64,000 nt of DNA from Pezicula radicicola (GCA_003008705.1 PDUO01000011.1:1169956-1233955); one strand, 5' to 3'; counted from the first letter of the stretch, positions 33,747-45,608 are shown. Notes: generated from the sequence alone by a model not told the origin. Translations and numbers: made by a program.

Positions 33747-34817
33747 ATGCCTTCAAGACCAGCACATCTTAAACTAGTCCACTCTAATATAAACCACACA
33801 CCATCGCGTTCCTCACTACTCGCTCATACCACCCACCCACGCTCACCATCAACACCCTTAACACCACCACTACGCCTCCACCTACGCACAGTACTTCCCT
33901 CACCACCAATCTCTCCAGAAAGACAAGGGCCCATCCCTTCATACCCGTACCCATGGATCTGGCGCTGTCATGTCTGTCATACAACTTACCAACTTGGTGT
34001 AACACGACGATGCCTCGAAGATGGCCACTACTTCTGCTCTCTACCCACCTCCCCTCCACCAACTCCAGTCTCACCAACACATGGACATTCAAAGAAGCGT
34101 AGGAGGAAGCAAGTTAGAGGTTGTAGAGCTGAGTTTGATTATGTGGGGTGGTCAATATATAATGACTGGAGGCGGGAAGTACACATTTTAAAGGCCGAGG
34201 ATCAGGGAAAAGAGGTAGTGACAAAGATGGTGAAGGATTGTTGGAATGATTGCGATTTCCCCAGTGAGTGTTTGGTTGCTACCAACGCGAATTCTATACT
34301 TGGGGTGTCGAGTCCGTTAAGTGCCGCTGGACCTGGACCTGGACCTAGCATCGTAGAAAATTCCTCGAAGGATTTTGAAGATCGTGAGAGTGACAGTGCG
34401 ACATTGGTCGATTTGGACATGGCGATTGATGATGCCTGGAAGGACTTGGTTACCGACGAGGTATTTGAAGACGACGAACTCGCGCTCGAACAGTCAAGGA
34501 AGATGAAAAGTATACAGGAGATTCAGCAACTCACAGGTATAATGCTGACTACTGATATTCCAATGGTGATGCCAACTGAATTGCCAGAGTCCCCACCAAG
34601 CAGTCCGTTGAAGATGCATGTTTCGGTTGACGAACAGGATCTAGGAGATGAAACCATATGGGAGTCTGAGACTCAAGAGCAGGGAGAGAAGCCTGGAGAA
34701 AGGATAGGATCAGCAGATTCTATTGACCCTCAATTACACGAGTTGATGGAAGCGAGGAGCCTGTTTCTAAAGAAATTCAACGGAGAGTACAACGAATTTG
34801 GAGATATTGAGTTGTGA
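33747..34817 (+). CDS. Conserved-looking fungal protein with Cys/His cluster
   Basis: Single exon, 356 aa from ATG 33747 (an upstream in-frame ATG at 33723 gives 364). Residues about 73-150 hold WRCHVCHTTYQLGV, RCLEDGHYFC and, after a basic KKRRRKQVR patch, GCRAEFDYVGW. Two CxxC-like pairs with a His suggest a small metal site. The rest is acidic and Ser/Glu-rich, probably disordered. The Pro/Ser/Thr-rich N-terminus (residues 15-70) is low complexity. The basic patch could be a nuclear localisation signal. I recognise it only as the kind of hypothetical protein common in Pezizomycotina. It does not match a named zinc-finger class. Confidence 0.7.
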   Translation: MPSRPAHLKLVHSNINHTPSRSSLLAHTTHPRSPSTPLTPPLRLHLRTVLPSPPISPERQGPIPSYPYPWIWRCHVCHTTYQLGVTRRCLEDGHYFCSLPTSPPPTPVSPTHGHSKKRRRKQVRGCRAEFDYVGWSIYNDWRREVHILKAEDQGKEVVTKMVKDCWNDCDFPSECLVATNANSILGVSSPLSAAGPGPGPSIVENSSKDFEDRESDSATLVDLDMAIDDAWKDLVTDEVFEDDELALEQSRKMKSIQEIQQLTGIMLTTDIPMVMPTELPESPPSSPLKMHVSVDEQDLGDETIWESETQEQGEKPGERIGSADSIDPQLHELMEARSLFLKKFNGEYNEFGDIEL

Positions 34818-35706
34818 GCCGTGATGTATTTTACATAGAAACTTAATTCAAGCAACTCATTTGGTTTGAGCAATTTACTTGCTTATTGGTAAAGACTCTA
34901 GTTCATAGAACCGTGCTTGCGTTTCTTGGTGTAGATTAAAAAAAAACTAGGACAGGGAGGGAAGGCAAATAGCCAAAGCCTCTCCCCCTACATACGAAGT
35001 ACAAGACATATCACTCTCACAGGGTGAAAATCAGCCTTCAGGTGAAAAACAGGATATATCACTCTCATAGGGTGAAAATCAGCCTTCAGAGGTGATAAAC
35101 AGGACATAAACAAAGGACAGACCATATACACAGGAAAAACCATACAAGCAGGATACAGAATCGATAGAGTTGCTTCTCAAAATATGGTCTCCCACAGGTT
35201 CTGCCCGGGAGCTCATCTGCTTTACAAAATAATTAAAACAAAAGATTGACAACAAGATATAAACTAACAACATATATGCTAGACTTTATTTATTAACTTA
35301 ATAACCTATACCTTAGGATATTTCAAAGTCAAGTCCTCGACGGTAACCGGATCCAGAGCCTCAATTGACTATGGTAGTCGATAAGACTCATGCCCTGGAA
35401 ATTGATACTAGGAGCAGCCAAGGTGCCTGGGTGCCGGTTGATCTCCTCCACATCAGTCTCCATCTCGTCAGCGGCCTGGGCCTGCTTGGGCTGGTCCGTG
35501 GGGGGTACTCTTGGGCAGACTAAGGCTAGGTCAGCACAGATACAAGGACATCGATAGACGTGACGAACCTTTATGGGCAGCCATAATTAGTATTGGAGCT
35601 AGCGTGCCAGCTACCAAGCCTTGCTAGATGGCGGTCACGAGCTAGTTGATGTTATGGTGTGAATAGTAGAGAGTAGGGATGGGACATACGTTAGCAAGCA
35701 GGGCGG

Positions 35707-36370
35707 TATACCGTATATATTGGCAATTAAGATAAATCGGTAGAATAAGATAAATCGGTAGAATAAGATAAATCGGTAGAATAAGATAAATCGGTAGAAT
35801 AAAATAAATCAGTAGAATAAGATAATAGGTTAATTTTAGCCTAAATCGCAAAGATATTATCTTACTTATATAGCTAATTGGAAGTTGTTTAATAAGCTAT
35901 ATAATTGTACATACTAGTATAAGTTTAAGTAGTATTTTCTCATATAAATAGGTAGGAAATAACTATAGATTTAAGCTTAAGCTCGAGCTTATATATAAGA
36001 ATAGAGGGTATATGTTAAGGTTATAGTAGTAGAGTTAGGGATATTCGAGGGTCGCTTTAGAGGGCTCTAAATAGCCTTAATAAAGGCTCCTATAGAGCTT
36101 TAGAGGCTCCTAAAGCTTATAATTAATATTACCTAATATTAGAAGGTTATTAAGTAAAAGTTTAGGTAATAATAAGGGCGATTTAAAGTAGGGGGAACTC
36201 TTTAAAGGACATTTAGTTATTAATTTCGTTGAAAGAGACTACTTAGTAAGTTAAACTATACCTCTTACTAGTTAAGATGCTAATTCTAGAATAAGATAAT
36301 AGGTCACTTTAACCTAGGACTCTAAATTCAACTATAAGATATTATTTTAATTGCCAATATATACGGTATA
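35707..36370. mobile_element. TIR element (MITE) with TA ends, about 660 bp
   Basis: The left end TATACCGTATATATTGG continues into CAATTAAGATAA. The right end (36342-36370) is its reverse complement with one C/T mismatch over 29 bp. TA at both outer edges suggests a Tc1/mariner-type target duplication. The interior is very AT-rich, has no open frame, and carries a five-unit tandem repeat at the left. Confidence 0.7.
35731..35820. repeat. Five tandem 18-bp units
   Basis: GATAAATCGGTAGAATAA is repeated five times; the last unit has two G-to-A type changes. It is inside the TIR element and unrelated in sequence to the dispersed minisatellite although the period is the same. Confidence 0.9.
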
Positions 36371-37393
36371 GCCAATCTCCTCCTATAAACACCTGTCTGT
36401 CCTTCGTTGTCGAAAGCAGCTTTGAGAACTGTTAGATATGAAGCTGCAGAGGTCAGAATCTGACTTCTAATTAACAAAGTGAGTTGGTTGAATCAAGAGT
36501 GGTAAACACGAAAGTCTAACCAGAGCAAGGTCTTCATTGTTGATGATGTCCGAGGAGTTTTGGCCCCTCCCCCTACATACAGGACATATCACTTTTATAG
36601 GTGATAAGAAGGAGGAAAAACTCTCAGCGGACAGGGTTTTCATATTCAGGTGGCCGAAAGATGTCTTTACGGATAGCTCTTCAGTAAGGTACCTCGACGG
36701 GACACTGTCTACCTATGCTGTAGAAGTTATCCCCCTTACTAGTCTAACGAATCCGACATTTGCTGAATGTCTTCTGATATTCAAGTTTTCGTACTTCAGT
36801 CCTGGAGGAATGGCTTATTGTCGCCAGATCATTTTTCGTAATTCGTGACCGGAAGGCATTATGTAAGAAGCATGGATGGGATCTATCTCTTTTAATTATT
36901 AACATAAACAATTGACAACAAGATACAAACTAACAACATATGTACTAGACCTTATTTGTTTTCTTATTAGTCTTTACCTTAGGATATTAAAACGCCGAGT
37001 CGACGGTAACCGGATCCAGAGCCTTAATGGCCAATCTCCTCCTGTATCCTGCTCGTATGGATTTTCGGCTAAACACAAAAGTCTGACCGGAGCAAGGTCT
37101 TCATTGTTAATGACTCCGGGGAGTTTTGGAAAAGAGTTAATAGTGAATCCATGTTGATTGACTACCTGTAAGCGGAAAATCCTTTTATTCACTCTTTAGT
37201 AATACACCGCACGATTGCTACTCCACAACCTCACGACTAGCTTTAGCCCCGTGAAGGTATCGAAATGTCGTCTCTTCAAGTCTCGTAACCCCATAAAAAC
37301 CATAAAAGCACAAGTTATCCCACCCATACACCATCGAAATCTGACCCAACCCTTAAAACAAGAAATAGAGAGAACTCGAGACTGAATCCTGAT

Positions 37394-38232
37394 CTAAGCC
37401 TCAATAAGCTTGCTCTTCTTCTTTTGTTCAACCTTCAATAGCAGAGCGCGGTTGATATGTGGCAGAACACCTCCGAAAGCAATGGTAGCACGAATAAGGG
37501 TATCGAGCTCTTCATCTCCACGGATAGCAAGCTGCAAGTGGCGAGGGGTAATACGCTTGACTTTTAGATCCTTTGCGGCGTTCTGCGGTTAATTGATTAG
37601 CGTATAAACTTTCAAGCAGACATTTTTTGGGAGGATGACTCACTCCTGCAAGCTCGAGGACTTCAGCTGTTAGGTATTCAAGAACCGCAGTGACATAGAC
37701 GGCAGCCTTCGCTCCAACACGCATCTTGTTTTGGGTGTTGTTCTTCAGGAAACGCTTGACACGGCCACAGGGGAACTATGAATAAAGATAATGTTAGCAA
37801 ACATGGTCGTTAAAATGTACATGAAGCTGGGATATCCATTGTTCCACAGAGAATCTGCGTCCCCCATCGAGTCTTGGAATTGTTGATAGCTTGGCGCGTC
37901 CTAGGTCTCGCATGAAAAACAGAAGCTCCAATCGCATAGCGATCGCAGATGTATTCCATAACAAATTACCCCGATCGCACCCATCGCAAGCGGTGTAACA
38001 GTCGATAGATATATTCGACGCGACTTGGTGGGGTTCGAAAAAGTGGAGGTCGAATCGCAAGTCGCATCCATAATTGGAGTCCTCGAACCAGCCAAAAAGT
38101 GCGCTTTTTGAGGAGAAATCCACTGACCTGAAGACCAGCCTTGCTCGAGTGACTCTGCTGCTTCTTGTTTCCATCTGCGCCGACCTTGCCTCCAGAGGAC
38201 TTCCCGCCTGACTTTCCTTTGCCTCCAGCCAT
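37394..38232 (-). CDS. HTZ1: Histone variant H2A.Z
   Basis: Nucleosomal histone variant placed at promoters by SWR-type remodellers. Exons 38232-38128, 37775-37644 and 37582-37394 give 141 aa. The N-tail ([15 protein letters not shown]) is acetylatable. The fold reads [18 protein letters not shown], then [65 protein letters not shown] and the short C-tail with KKKSKLIEA separate it from canonical H2A. The first intron (38127-37776, 352 bp) is the longest in any gene here and interrupts right after GLQ. Both acceptors (ATAG, GCAG) are standard and a CTAACA branch site precedes exon 2. No neighbouring histone gene is present. Confidence 0.96.
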
Positions 38233-38940
38233 TGTTGGTATTTGAATTCGATAGAGCGATGGTACGCGAGTTGTTCGTTTCGATTTCGTTGATGATTCTT
38301 GATGGTGAAGGTCGGATAATTCGCTGGAAATGGGGATGTTGGCGTGGTGAGAAGTCGCGTTGAAGAGAGGCTGGGAAGAAGATATGCGCTGGTTGTTTAG
38401 CGGGAGAGTACGGGAAGCGAGAGTGCCACTTTGGCAGTGAATATCAGAGAGGAGAGGAGGGAAGAGACTGAAAGCACCACCAAAAGCTGCTTCGGATACA
38501 TGAAACAGTGGTAAAATGACTGTGGAAATGTGTTAAATACGGTAGGAAAGTGTATAAAGAAGAGGGAGGGATAGTGGTGGAGAAATAACAAGTCTTGCGG
38601 CAGCTTGCCCAGCGCACTGGGTGCTGGTTCATGTCATCCCACAACAACACTCGCGCCCACTCCACGCTGGTGGAAAGAGGCTTGCTTCTTGCCCATAACT
38701 GAATGGTCTGAGAAGTTGTTACAAGCTTGAAGAGTGGTTAGATATACATGGAGATGTTGAAGCATGAAGTCTGTCGTTGAAGCTGTCGTAGAGCCAGCGT
38801 CAGTTGTCAGCGGCCGCACACGTGACATAGAAACCTTGTTATTTTGCGGACCCAAACCAGGCACTTCACCACTTACCTAGCTATGTTAGATTAGGTATAT
38901 AAGGTACAACCGCAGTTCCAACAGAACCTCACTAGTTACA
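38233..38940. other. Promoter side of H2A.Z
   Basis: The region upstream of H2A.Z, with a pyrimidine-rich stretch on the gene strand. No coding feature supported. Confidence 0.4.
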
Positions 38941-39083
38941 TACCGTGCAAATTTATTTATAAGAAATCGTTCACATCGAGGCAAGGGAGTTACCCAAGTC
39001 AACTAAAGCTACTCAAATCCACCCTTTATGTCTGAATAGGTAGCTATTCGAAAAGATCTCTCTTATAAACCAATGCGTACGGC
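38941..39083. mobile_element. MITE-like element, copy 2
   Basis: The left end TACCGTGCAAATTTATTTAT plus AAGAAATC faces a right end whose reverse complement is GCCGTACGCATTGG followed by TTTATAAGAGA. Between them are about two minisatellite units (GTTACCCAAGTCAACTAA) and the subterminal CTGAATAGGTAGCTATTCG palindrome also seen in copies 1 and 3. Confidence 0.6.
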
Positions 39084-39414
39084 AGCATAGATACATCAAG
39101 AGCTATCTTATGTTTAGCTACTCTTGCAGCGGTAGCTAATCATGTTTACAGGGGAAGCATTCAAGTTGCACTTATCAAATTCATTTGTATATTTTTTAGC
39201 ATGAATTGCATGTGTTATAAAATGAATGTATAAAGAGAAACCCCAAAATCCATCAGTCAAATTCAATTCAACCTACCACGTTCTTCCAAAGCCCTACTCT
39301 CATCATATTTCGTTGTCCACTGTAAAGTTTTTAGAAAGAGTGAATAAAAAATCCTTTATCATAACATCATGAATAGAACTATTCAACGAGTGGTTCATCT
39401 TTCCACTTGCAACG

Positions 39415-40930
39415 CTAGTAAGAGAAAATCGCTCTCGCTGCCTTCTCTGGACCATTGGCGGAGTTCGGTGCTTTTCCATCTGGCTTTGCAGCATTATTTC
39501 CGGCTGGTGGCGGAGAAGCAGCAGCTGGCCCTTGAGGAGGCGAGGGAGGTGCTCCAGCTATCTCATTTCCTTTCTCCGCTGCTGCTGGTGGGGCAGAAGC
39601 TAGCGCGGGAGAGGGAGGTGTTCTTGCTGTCTCATTTCCTATCGCCGCTGGCGGTGGTGGTGGAGGGGCAGCGGCAGTGTTGTTTCCATTGTTTGCTGGA
39701 GGTGGAGGTGGCTTATCTCCTTTCTTTGGCGGTGGTGGGGGGGCTGCAGCAGTCTCATTCCCTTTCTTTCCTGGTGGCGGTGGAGGAGGAGCAGCTGTTT
39801 CGTTTCCTTTATTAGCTGGTGGTGGAGGTGGAGGAGCAGCGGCAGTCTCATTTCCATTAGCTGGTGGTGGAGGAGGAGCAGCAGCAGTCTCATTTCCATT
39901 AGCTGGTGGTGGTGGAGGAGCAGCGGCAGTCTCATTTCCGTTAGTAGCTGGTGGTGGAGGAGGAGCAGCGGCAGTTTCATTTCCGTTAGCTGTTGGTGGT
40001 GGAGGTGGAGGAGCAGCGGCAGTCTCATTTCCGTTAGTAGCTGGTGGTGGAGGAGCAGCCTCCGATGGCTTTGCCTTCTTGGGTGAATCAGTGGTTGTAG
40101 AACTTGAAGCTGCTTGAGATGGGTCTGCTTGAGAGGTAGAACCAGTATCCGACGAAGAACCCGCGGCTTGGGACGTGTCTACTTCAGATGTAGAGCTAGT
40201 ATCTGACGAACTCGAGGCTTGAGTAGAGCCAGTATCCGATGAAGAACTGGACGCTTGAGATGGGTCTGCTTCAGAGGTAGAACCAGCATTTGACGAAGAT
40301 GGAGGAGGCGAGGAGGAGCTTCCTTCTGATGAAGCTGAGCCAAGAGATTCCGCCGAGGCCGTGCTGCTAGCAACATTGTTTATAGTCTCGGTAACTGTCA
40401 CAGTAACTGGAGTAGCACAAGGTCTGCCATGAATTTGTAAGTATGTATCATCTAATCATTGCAATAGAAGACTTACGTGCAAGCTGCAGCCTGGGCAGGA
40501 GGTGCGGCAGAAAGAGCTGGTGGTGTTGCAGTTCCCTTAGCCATCGGCGGCGACGCTCCTGTCCCTTTTGCCATTGGCGGTGGAGCACCAGTACCTTTTA
40601 CCATTGGAGGGGGGGCGCCTGTTCCTTTGGCCATTGGAGGGGGAGCACCAGTTCCTTTTGCCATGGGTGGAGAGGCACCAGTGCCTTTAGCCATTGGCAT
40701 AGGTGGTGGAGGCCCTGTGCCAAGTGCTGGTTTTGGGCCATTGTCTGGAGCAGCTTCCTGGCTGAGTCCTAGAAATCTACGATAAAGGTAAGTCCATGAT
40801 ACAAGCACCAGAAGCGACAAGCAATTGATGGTGAATCTTACGATAAGAGCTTAGAGTCAATTGGACCAGCCACAGAAGAAGAAGCGAAGAAAGCGACTAG
40901 CGCAACTGAAAGAAGGGTATCTGAACGCAT
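39415..40930 (-). CDS. Secreted Ser/Pro-rich repeat protein (cell-wall type)
   Basis: Exons 40930-40842, 40776-40477 and 40423-39415 give 465 aa. Residues 1-21 (RSDTLLSVALVAFFASSSVAG) are a clear signal peptide. Next come tandem units of the type GAPPPMAKGT (about seven), the motif CTPCATPVTVTVTET typical of fungal wall proteins, a Ser/Ala/Thr block (STSEADPSQASSSSS), and about ten units of a NGNETAAAPPPPP repeat. NET within each unit is an N-glycosylation sequon. Only a few Cys are present. No GPI-type hydrophobic tail is seen; it ends AARAIFSY. Probably a heavily glycosylated, extended surface or secreted protein. Repeat number is likely to vary between strains. The opposite strand has long Gly-rich ORFs that are shadows of the Pro codons. 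Confidence 0.8.
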
Positions 40931-43900
40931 GCTGAAGAGCTTAAGTGTATATAAACAATGCAAAGAAATGAATGTAATAGTATCAAAAGAGAACGTCTAC
41001 TGAAAGAATGGTAACGAGAACCATATGGGAATCTTTGAAGAAAACCGGATGAAGCAAGTCATTTATCAAGTTCGAGGACCCGCAAAGACAAGCACTGTGC
41101 AAAATTTAGACTTAAAAGTTTAGCGGCTTACTGCCAGACCATTCAATAGGCCAAGAAATGGAGGTGAGCGGAGATTATCGTCACAGCTTTCAGTAAAAGT
41201 ACCGGGCTGTCCTTGATGGGAAAAGAGGCCTGTTTGGTCCTTGTTGAGAGCTCTCAAAGTCAAAACAGAGAGAAGATAGGAAAATGAAACGAAAAGCTAA
41301 GAATGTCTGTAGGTTGCGATTGGTCTTGAAATCCCCGATGGTCGAGGCTGTGCAGCTTGAGACAATTGGAACTACAACTTTAGAGAATGCACTGCACTGA
41401 CAGCCGTTAGAGGAACTATGTGTTTAGTTTAGATGAATGACAGAAATGGATTTCTAAGCTATAGACGAACACACAAGAGAATTGCGTGATACCTGAAGAA
41501 GTAAGATACCAACTTTGGCATTGAAGACTTTGTCCCCAAGGGTTAGTTGGGTCTCCAGATGCAGATAACTCTCAAGATAGCCCCCCATCCACTTGAATTC
41601 AGACTCTAAACTATCATCAGAAGCAACGCTCGCTTATGAGCACAAACAAGTCAGCAAGGTTTCCAAAAGCTTACAGGCTACAACGATCTTACAAGGGCAA
41701 AGGTCGCAAGAGTTAATTGGAATGAGAGCAACGCTTGCCATTTCTCACACTGTTTATGTCTGCCATTTCCCTTGGTGTGCAGATGGCAGCCCTGTGTAAG
41801 CGGACTTGCGCCGGATGTAATAGAGAGATGAATGAGCAAAACATGGTTCAGCTATCGACTAGAGACGAGCAACTTTGACTTCAAGGCGATGACATGGGGA
41901 TCTTCCTCCTTGAGAGCTACACATGAAGTTGTGGCAAGCTTCTTGCCTGTGGTTTAGCCCACCGTCTCAAAAATAAGCAGCTAGTGAGATCTGCTACCGC
42001 GCTAAAAAGAGGAACAGAAAATCGTGGGGCATCAAACTCGGATCCTCTGGCGATTAGGGTATGAGATGATAATCTGCCGCAAGGAATGTTGTAGATCTCC
42101 AAGAGAGGTCAAGCATATTACTGTATTGAGATGCTAGATCGGGCGGTGTCCCTTGTTCGAATGAAGGAATCCGAAAACAATCTTGTAGCTACGGAAGGTT
42201 CTGCGGGGAGTAGGTGTTTTGGGCTAGCACTATTACTGTACAGTACAGAATTGAGGGGAAACACAGCCTCAATCATCAGTTTATATAACCTTGTGTTTAA
42301 CCCTATAAGATCTGCCTTGGGACGGATATCATAAGCTAGCCTTACTATACCCCTTCAGGAATTTAGATGCAGAAGGTGACTCGGCTCGGCTCGACCGTTG
42401 AAAGTGCTCTACGGATTGAACATGATTCCACGCGAGTAATACCAGTCCGTTGTTCGAGGGTTCTCTTTGGCTTCTAGTTGCAGAGACATACTGACATGAT
42501 CATCTGAACGGGTACACAAACATCCGATAGAGCCCCGCCGTGCTTGTTTTGTCGCTTGGGAATGGGGATAGGGAATGAGATAGCCGTCGAGTAGGTATTA
42601 ATAATAGACGCTTGGGCTGCGATTGCTTTTGGCGACTTGGTGTTGACACAAAAGATGTTTGGAAGTTGAGAAATACAGGACGGAGTATGGGGTGACAAAG
42701 GAATAAGGTTTTGCGTGAAGCTCAGGCCTACTACCAGCACGAGCGTCATCTTCAGGAGTATCTTGGCGAGGTAGAGGCAGGAAGCATTCCCGTCCGTCCC
42801 GGACATCGTAATGTGTATGATACATGTACGGTGCTGCAAATGATATTTAACGCAGGCTACGAAGTAGGTCAAGTCTTTTAGGTAACGAGGGCAGCTCGCT
42901 TGGTTTGAGTAACTCACTTGTTTTTTCAACTTGGGCAACTCACTTGATTCGAGTAACTCATTTTATTTCTCGAAGCGGCAAATACGAATGCGTCGCATTG
43001 TCAGCGTCAGATATGAATCGAAGCCGTCCACGTATCAGAAAGCCGTATAGAGATGAGCTCCCAATATATTTCAACAGTCCAACCTGGAAGTTTTCAGTAA
43101 GAGTGCCTTTACCGCTACAAAGAACAAAGGGGATTCTGCACAGCCTCAAGTTTAGACGGTCCCGCTCTTCACTTTTGATTTTTCTCTCCGGAATAATTTC
43201 ACTCTTTCTCCACTCGACAGTTCTGAAGTGCAACTTCAAAGTCCAGTCTTCGTATTCCAAATGATCAATTCTCTAAGTTTAGATGTGCCGACGGTCCAGA
43301 GCCGAAGAGTCTGTTGGATCAGAAGACCCCCCTAGAGTTGTAGGTCAAGAGACTCATCTTCATCGTCTCAACACCGTACTGTGTGTCTGCTGACCTAATT
43401 CATTAGACTACAGTCAGCACCCTCTTTCTCATCAACGGCTCGAAACCATAAATCTAGCTGGATTCAAATTGGCTACCTTGGAAGAAAACAGAACCCAAGG
43501 AGGAATCGCGTCTTTGCTGTGGCTCTTCCTGGCGATAGAGTCCTGCTTCCTTCTACCAAAGGCCAGGCGATACCTAGCGAGAACCTCCCCTCCACCAGTG
43601 CTCTGATAATGATCTTTGCATTGTCAGCATCGGTGTACTTACCGGATCCAGAGCCATGCAGCGATCGTAGATCGTTCCCATCAATCTCACATCACATGAT
43701 GCGTCCTGGTACCAGCATGTCAAGAACGCCAAGCAAGGATTTCATCTGCACGTTCCCCCAATCTTGGACAATTCGGACGATCCAAACATTTCAAATGGCC
43801 ACTACCAACAGAGCAGGCCTATCGGATCTTGCTCTTCGAATCGCGGCGGTTAAGGCGATCATCTAAAGGTTGGACCGGCAAAACCTAGTTGGAGACAAGC

Positions 43901-44587
43901 ACAACCACCACTCACTAGAGTCGGCGAATAAAATATAACTTGGATGACATGCAGAGCGTAGCAGTGTGATAATGCACGAAGGATGGGCAACATAGGGAAG
44001 TTCACGGTTTTGGAGTGAGAAGTCTACCAGGTATTGGATGACCCGGTAATGATATATCACATCCCCCCCTCTTCGAGACCTAGTGGCGGTAGTCTGGTAA
44101 GTTGTGACTGCGTAAGTTCCAACGTGCCAAGGCCACCCGAGGCCTCGTAACCATACGGAGAGGAGAATTGGTGAAGGTACGACAACTTGATCTCGCGTTT
44201 GGAAATGAATTAATCAATTAATGGGTCCTTAATACGTCTACAATACTACAATTGATATTCGACACATGTAATAGCGCTTCGCGCTCACCTCCCTGTTAAT
44301 TATCAAAATCCAGTGAGTTATGTCCTAAATAAGTAAGTTACCATAGTATATCTTCGATCTACTGTCAACGCAGTAGTTGAGTAATAGTATCTTGGCATAT
44401 TGACAGACATCTCAGGTAAACGACATCTGTCATTACCAACAAACAAAATGAGGGGAGCGCTACTATATTATCTCCGTTCTCCACACCATACAAACGGTCT
44501 CCGTTACCATGGCGCCTTTCGTCATAATTCTACGACCATCATGTTGAATTTGGGATGCACAAAGGCAAGCGACGAGTGCAAAACTGC
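40931..44587. other. Long intergenic region
   Basis: No gene I can support. Minus-strand ORFs 42474-42938 and 42958-43260 and plus-strand ORF 43519-43866 have no domain and no convincing splice partners. The dispersed minisatellite occurs at 42895-42965 (TTTGAGTAACTCACTTG) and in a diverged form at about 44310-44345. Confidence 0.5.
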
Positions 44588-44932
44588 ATGTTGAGAGTCA
44601 ACTTGTCACTACTTTTACTTTTACTTGTTCTTCAACATCGACTTTTTTTTTATTTGCTAATGATACAGAACCTTGCATGCAAGGAATCAACACCTCAAAA
44701 GGAGACTTATCACGTTCTTGTATTACAAGTGGCAGCGGACGCTGCCGTCGCGAGCGATCCGCCTAAATTTAATCTGACAAAGCTGATCAAACCTAACGGG
44801 TTGAGCGGGGAGGATCCGGGGACCACTGGAAAAGCCTCATCTCGCTGCATCCAAATCTACGGAAACAATCTTGATGGGCGAGGTGTTAATTGGGATCCTG
44901 AGACGTGTACCATGCTAAAAATTTATGTTTGA
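44588..44932 (+). CDS. Possible small secreted protein
   Basis: 114 codons. The N-terminus has a strongly hydrophobic stretch (LSLLLLLLVLQ) that could be a signal peptide, followed by a polar domain with three Cys (LACKES, SRCIQIYGNN, ETCTM). No family recognised. Length, signal and Cys would suit a small secreted protein, but a run of T in the leader and the nearby stop codons upstream leave the model weak. Confidence 0.25.
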   Translation: MLRVNLSLLLLLLVLQHRLFFYLLMIQNLACKESTPQKETYHVLVLQVAADAAVASDPPKFNLTKLIKPNGLSGEDPGTTGKASSRCIQIYGNNLDGRGVNWDPETCTMLKIYV

Positions 44933-45070
44933 TGAACAACGCCACGTGAGTTCTACTTTATTAACCAAAAGATGCGACGGAGCCTACTAGTACAGAGTAC
45001 AGATATATATCTAGAGTTCTTATCTCTTGAAACTATAACTCACTTGGTTTGGATAACTCACTTGCTCTTG
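44933..45070. repeat. Minisatellite copy
   Basis: Two units of the dispersed repeat (AACTCACTTGGTTTGGAT) at about 45038-45066. Confidence 0.6.
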
Positions 45071-45608
45071 TCAATCTCCAGCCCCTTCACCAAGCGGCGA
45101 CACAAGTCTCGCCTCCGTTGGTAGCCGATAGTTCATGGATGAGTTTATTTGACGACACCACAGTCGAGTGACTGGAGAATCACTAGAGCTAGATGAAAAC
45201 CTTGTGTAAATACCGTGATCACGATGTTTACTCAGTACAATGCGAGCTAAAGGAAGACCGCAAATAATCGTGACGTCCTGCTGAGGGTGGGGGCATTCCT
45301 CAAGCGTTCGCTCTAGAACTGGCATACATAAACCGCAACCATCTTCATATTTATTCATCTTTGCAGCCTCATTATTTTCCTCGGAAGTTGACGATCTAAT
45401 TTCTTGTCCGTGGAGTTCCCTGCAGCTTCATCTATCCGGCTCGACGTGTGGTGAACCCCTATCGTCGTCGTCCTCGTTACCCTTGCAGCTCATCGGACAA
45501 CCCTCTTACATCACAATCTTCGGGGTCAAACATTTCCCACCATCTCCTCGTCTCGACAGCCAGGAAGCTCGCGCACTGTGAGCAGAGAAAGCAGTGCTCC
45601 AGAAGCAT
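45071..45608 (-). CDS. Two-exon gene, function unknown
   Basis: Family not recognised. Exons 45608-45481 and 45419-45071 join in frame across a 61-bp intron (donor GTAACG, acceptor GCAG) to give 158 aa; without splicing each part is broken by a stop. Exon 1 has a Cys cluster HCFLCSQCASF and an aromatic acidic stretch RWWEMFDPEDCD. Exon 2 has GCGLCMPVLERTLEEC. The CxxC pairs could bind metal. The C-terminal half is polar without motif. No signal peptide or membrane segment. It is divergent from the RRM-R3H gene starting at 46223, so the roughly 600 bp between may be a shared promoter. The evidence is frame continuity and amino-acid composition only. Confidence 0.5.

Larger units (their letters stand above)
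34818..37393. other. AT-rich, repeat-built region without intact genes
   Basis: A patchwork of diverged direct repeats. The segment 35244-35365 recurs at 36911-37027; 36508-36563 recurs at 37073-37129; the short CCCCCTACATAC motif occurs at about 34984 and 36570. A 57-bp unit (ATCACTCTCA...GGTGAAAATCAGCC) is tandemly doubled at about 35008-35100. Minus-strand sequence around 35380-35520 still looks protein-like (acidic, EMETDVEEIN), perhaps a gene fragment. One minisatellite motif lies at 34845-34880. A TIR element sits in the middle. Confidence 0.6.

Noticed and set aside
34975..37030. LTR retrotransposon bounded by the two direct repeats
   Set aside because: The repeats lack TG...CA ends, a primer site, a polypurine tract and any pol-like sequence between them.
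39369..40117. Long plus-strand Gly/Leu-rich ORFs
   Set aside because: They are antisense shadows of the Pro- and Ser-rich codons of the spliced minus-strand secreted protein.
42474..43264. Overlapping ORFs on both strands
   Set aside because: Both strands are open for about 100-150 codons; neither shows motifs or coherent splicing, and part of the region is the dispersed minisatellite.
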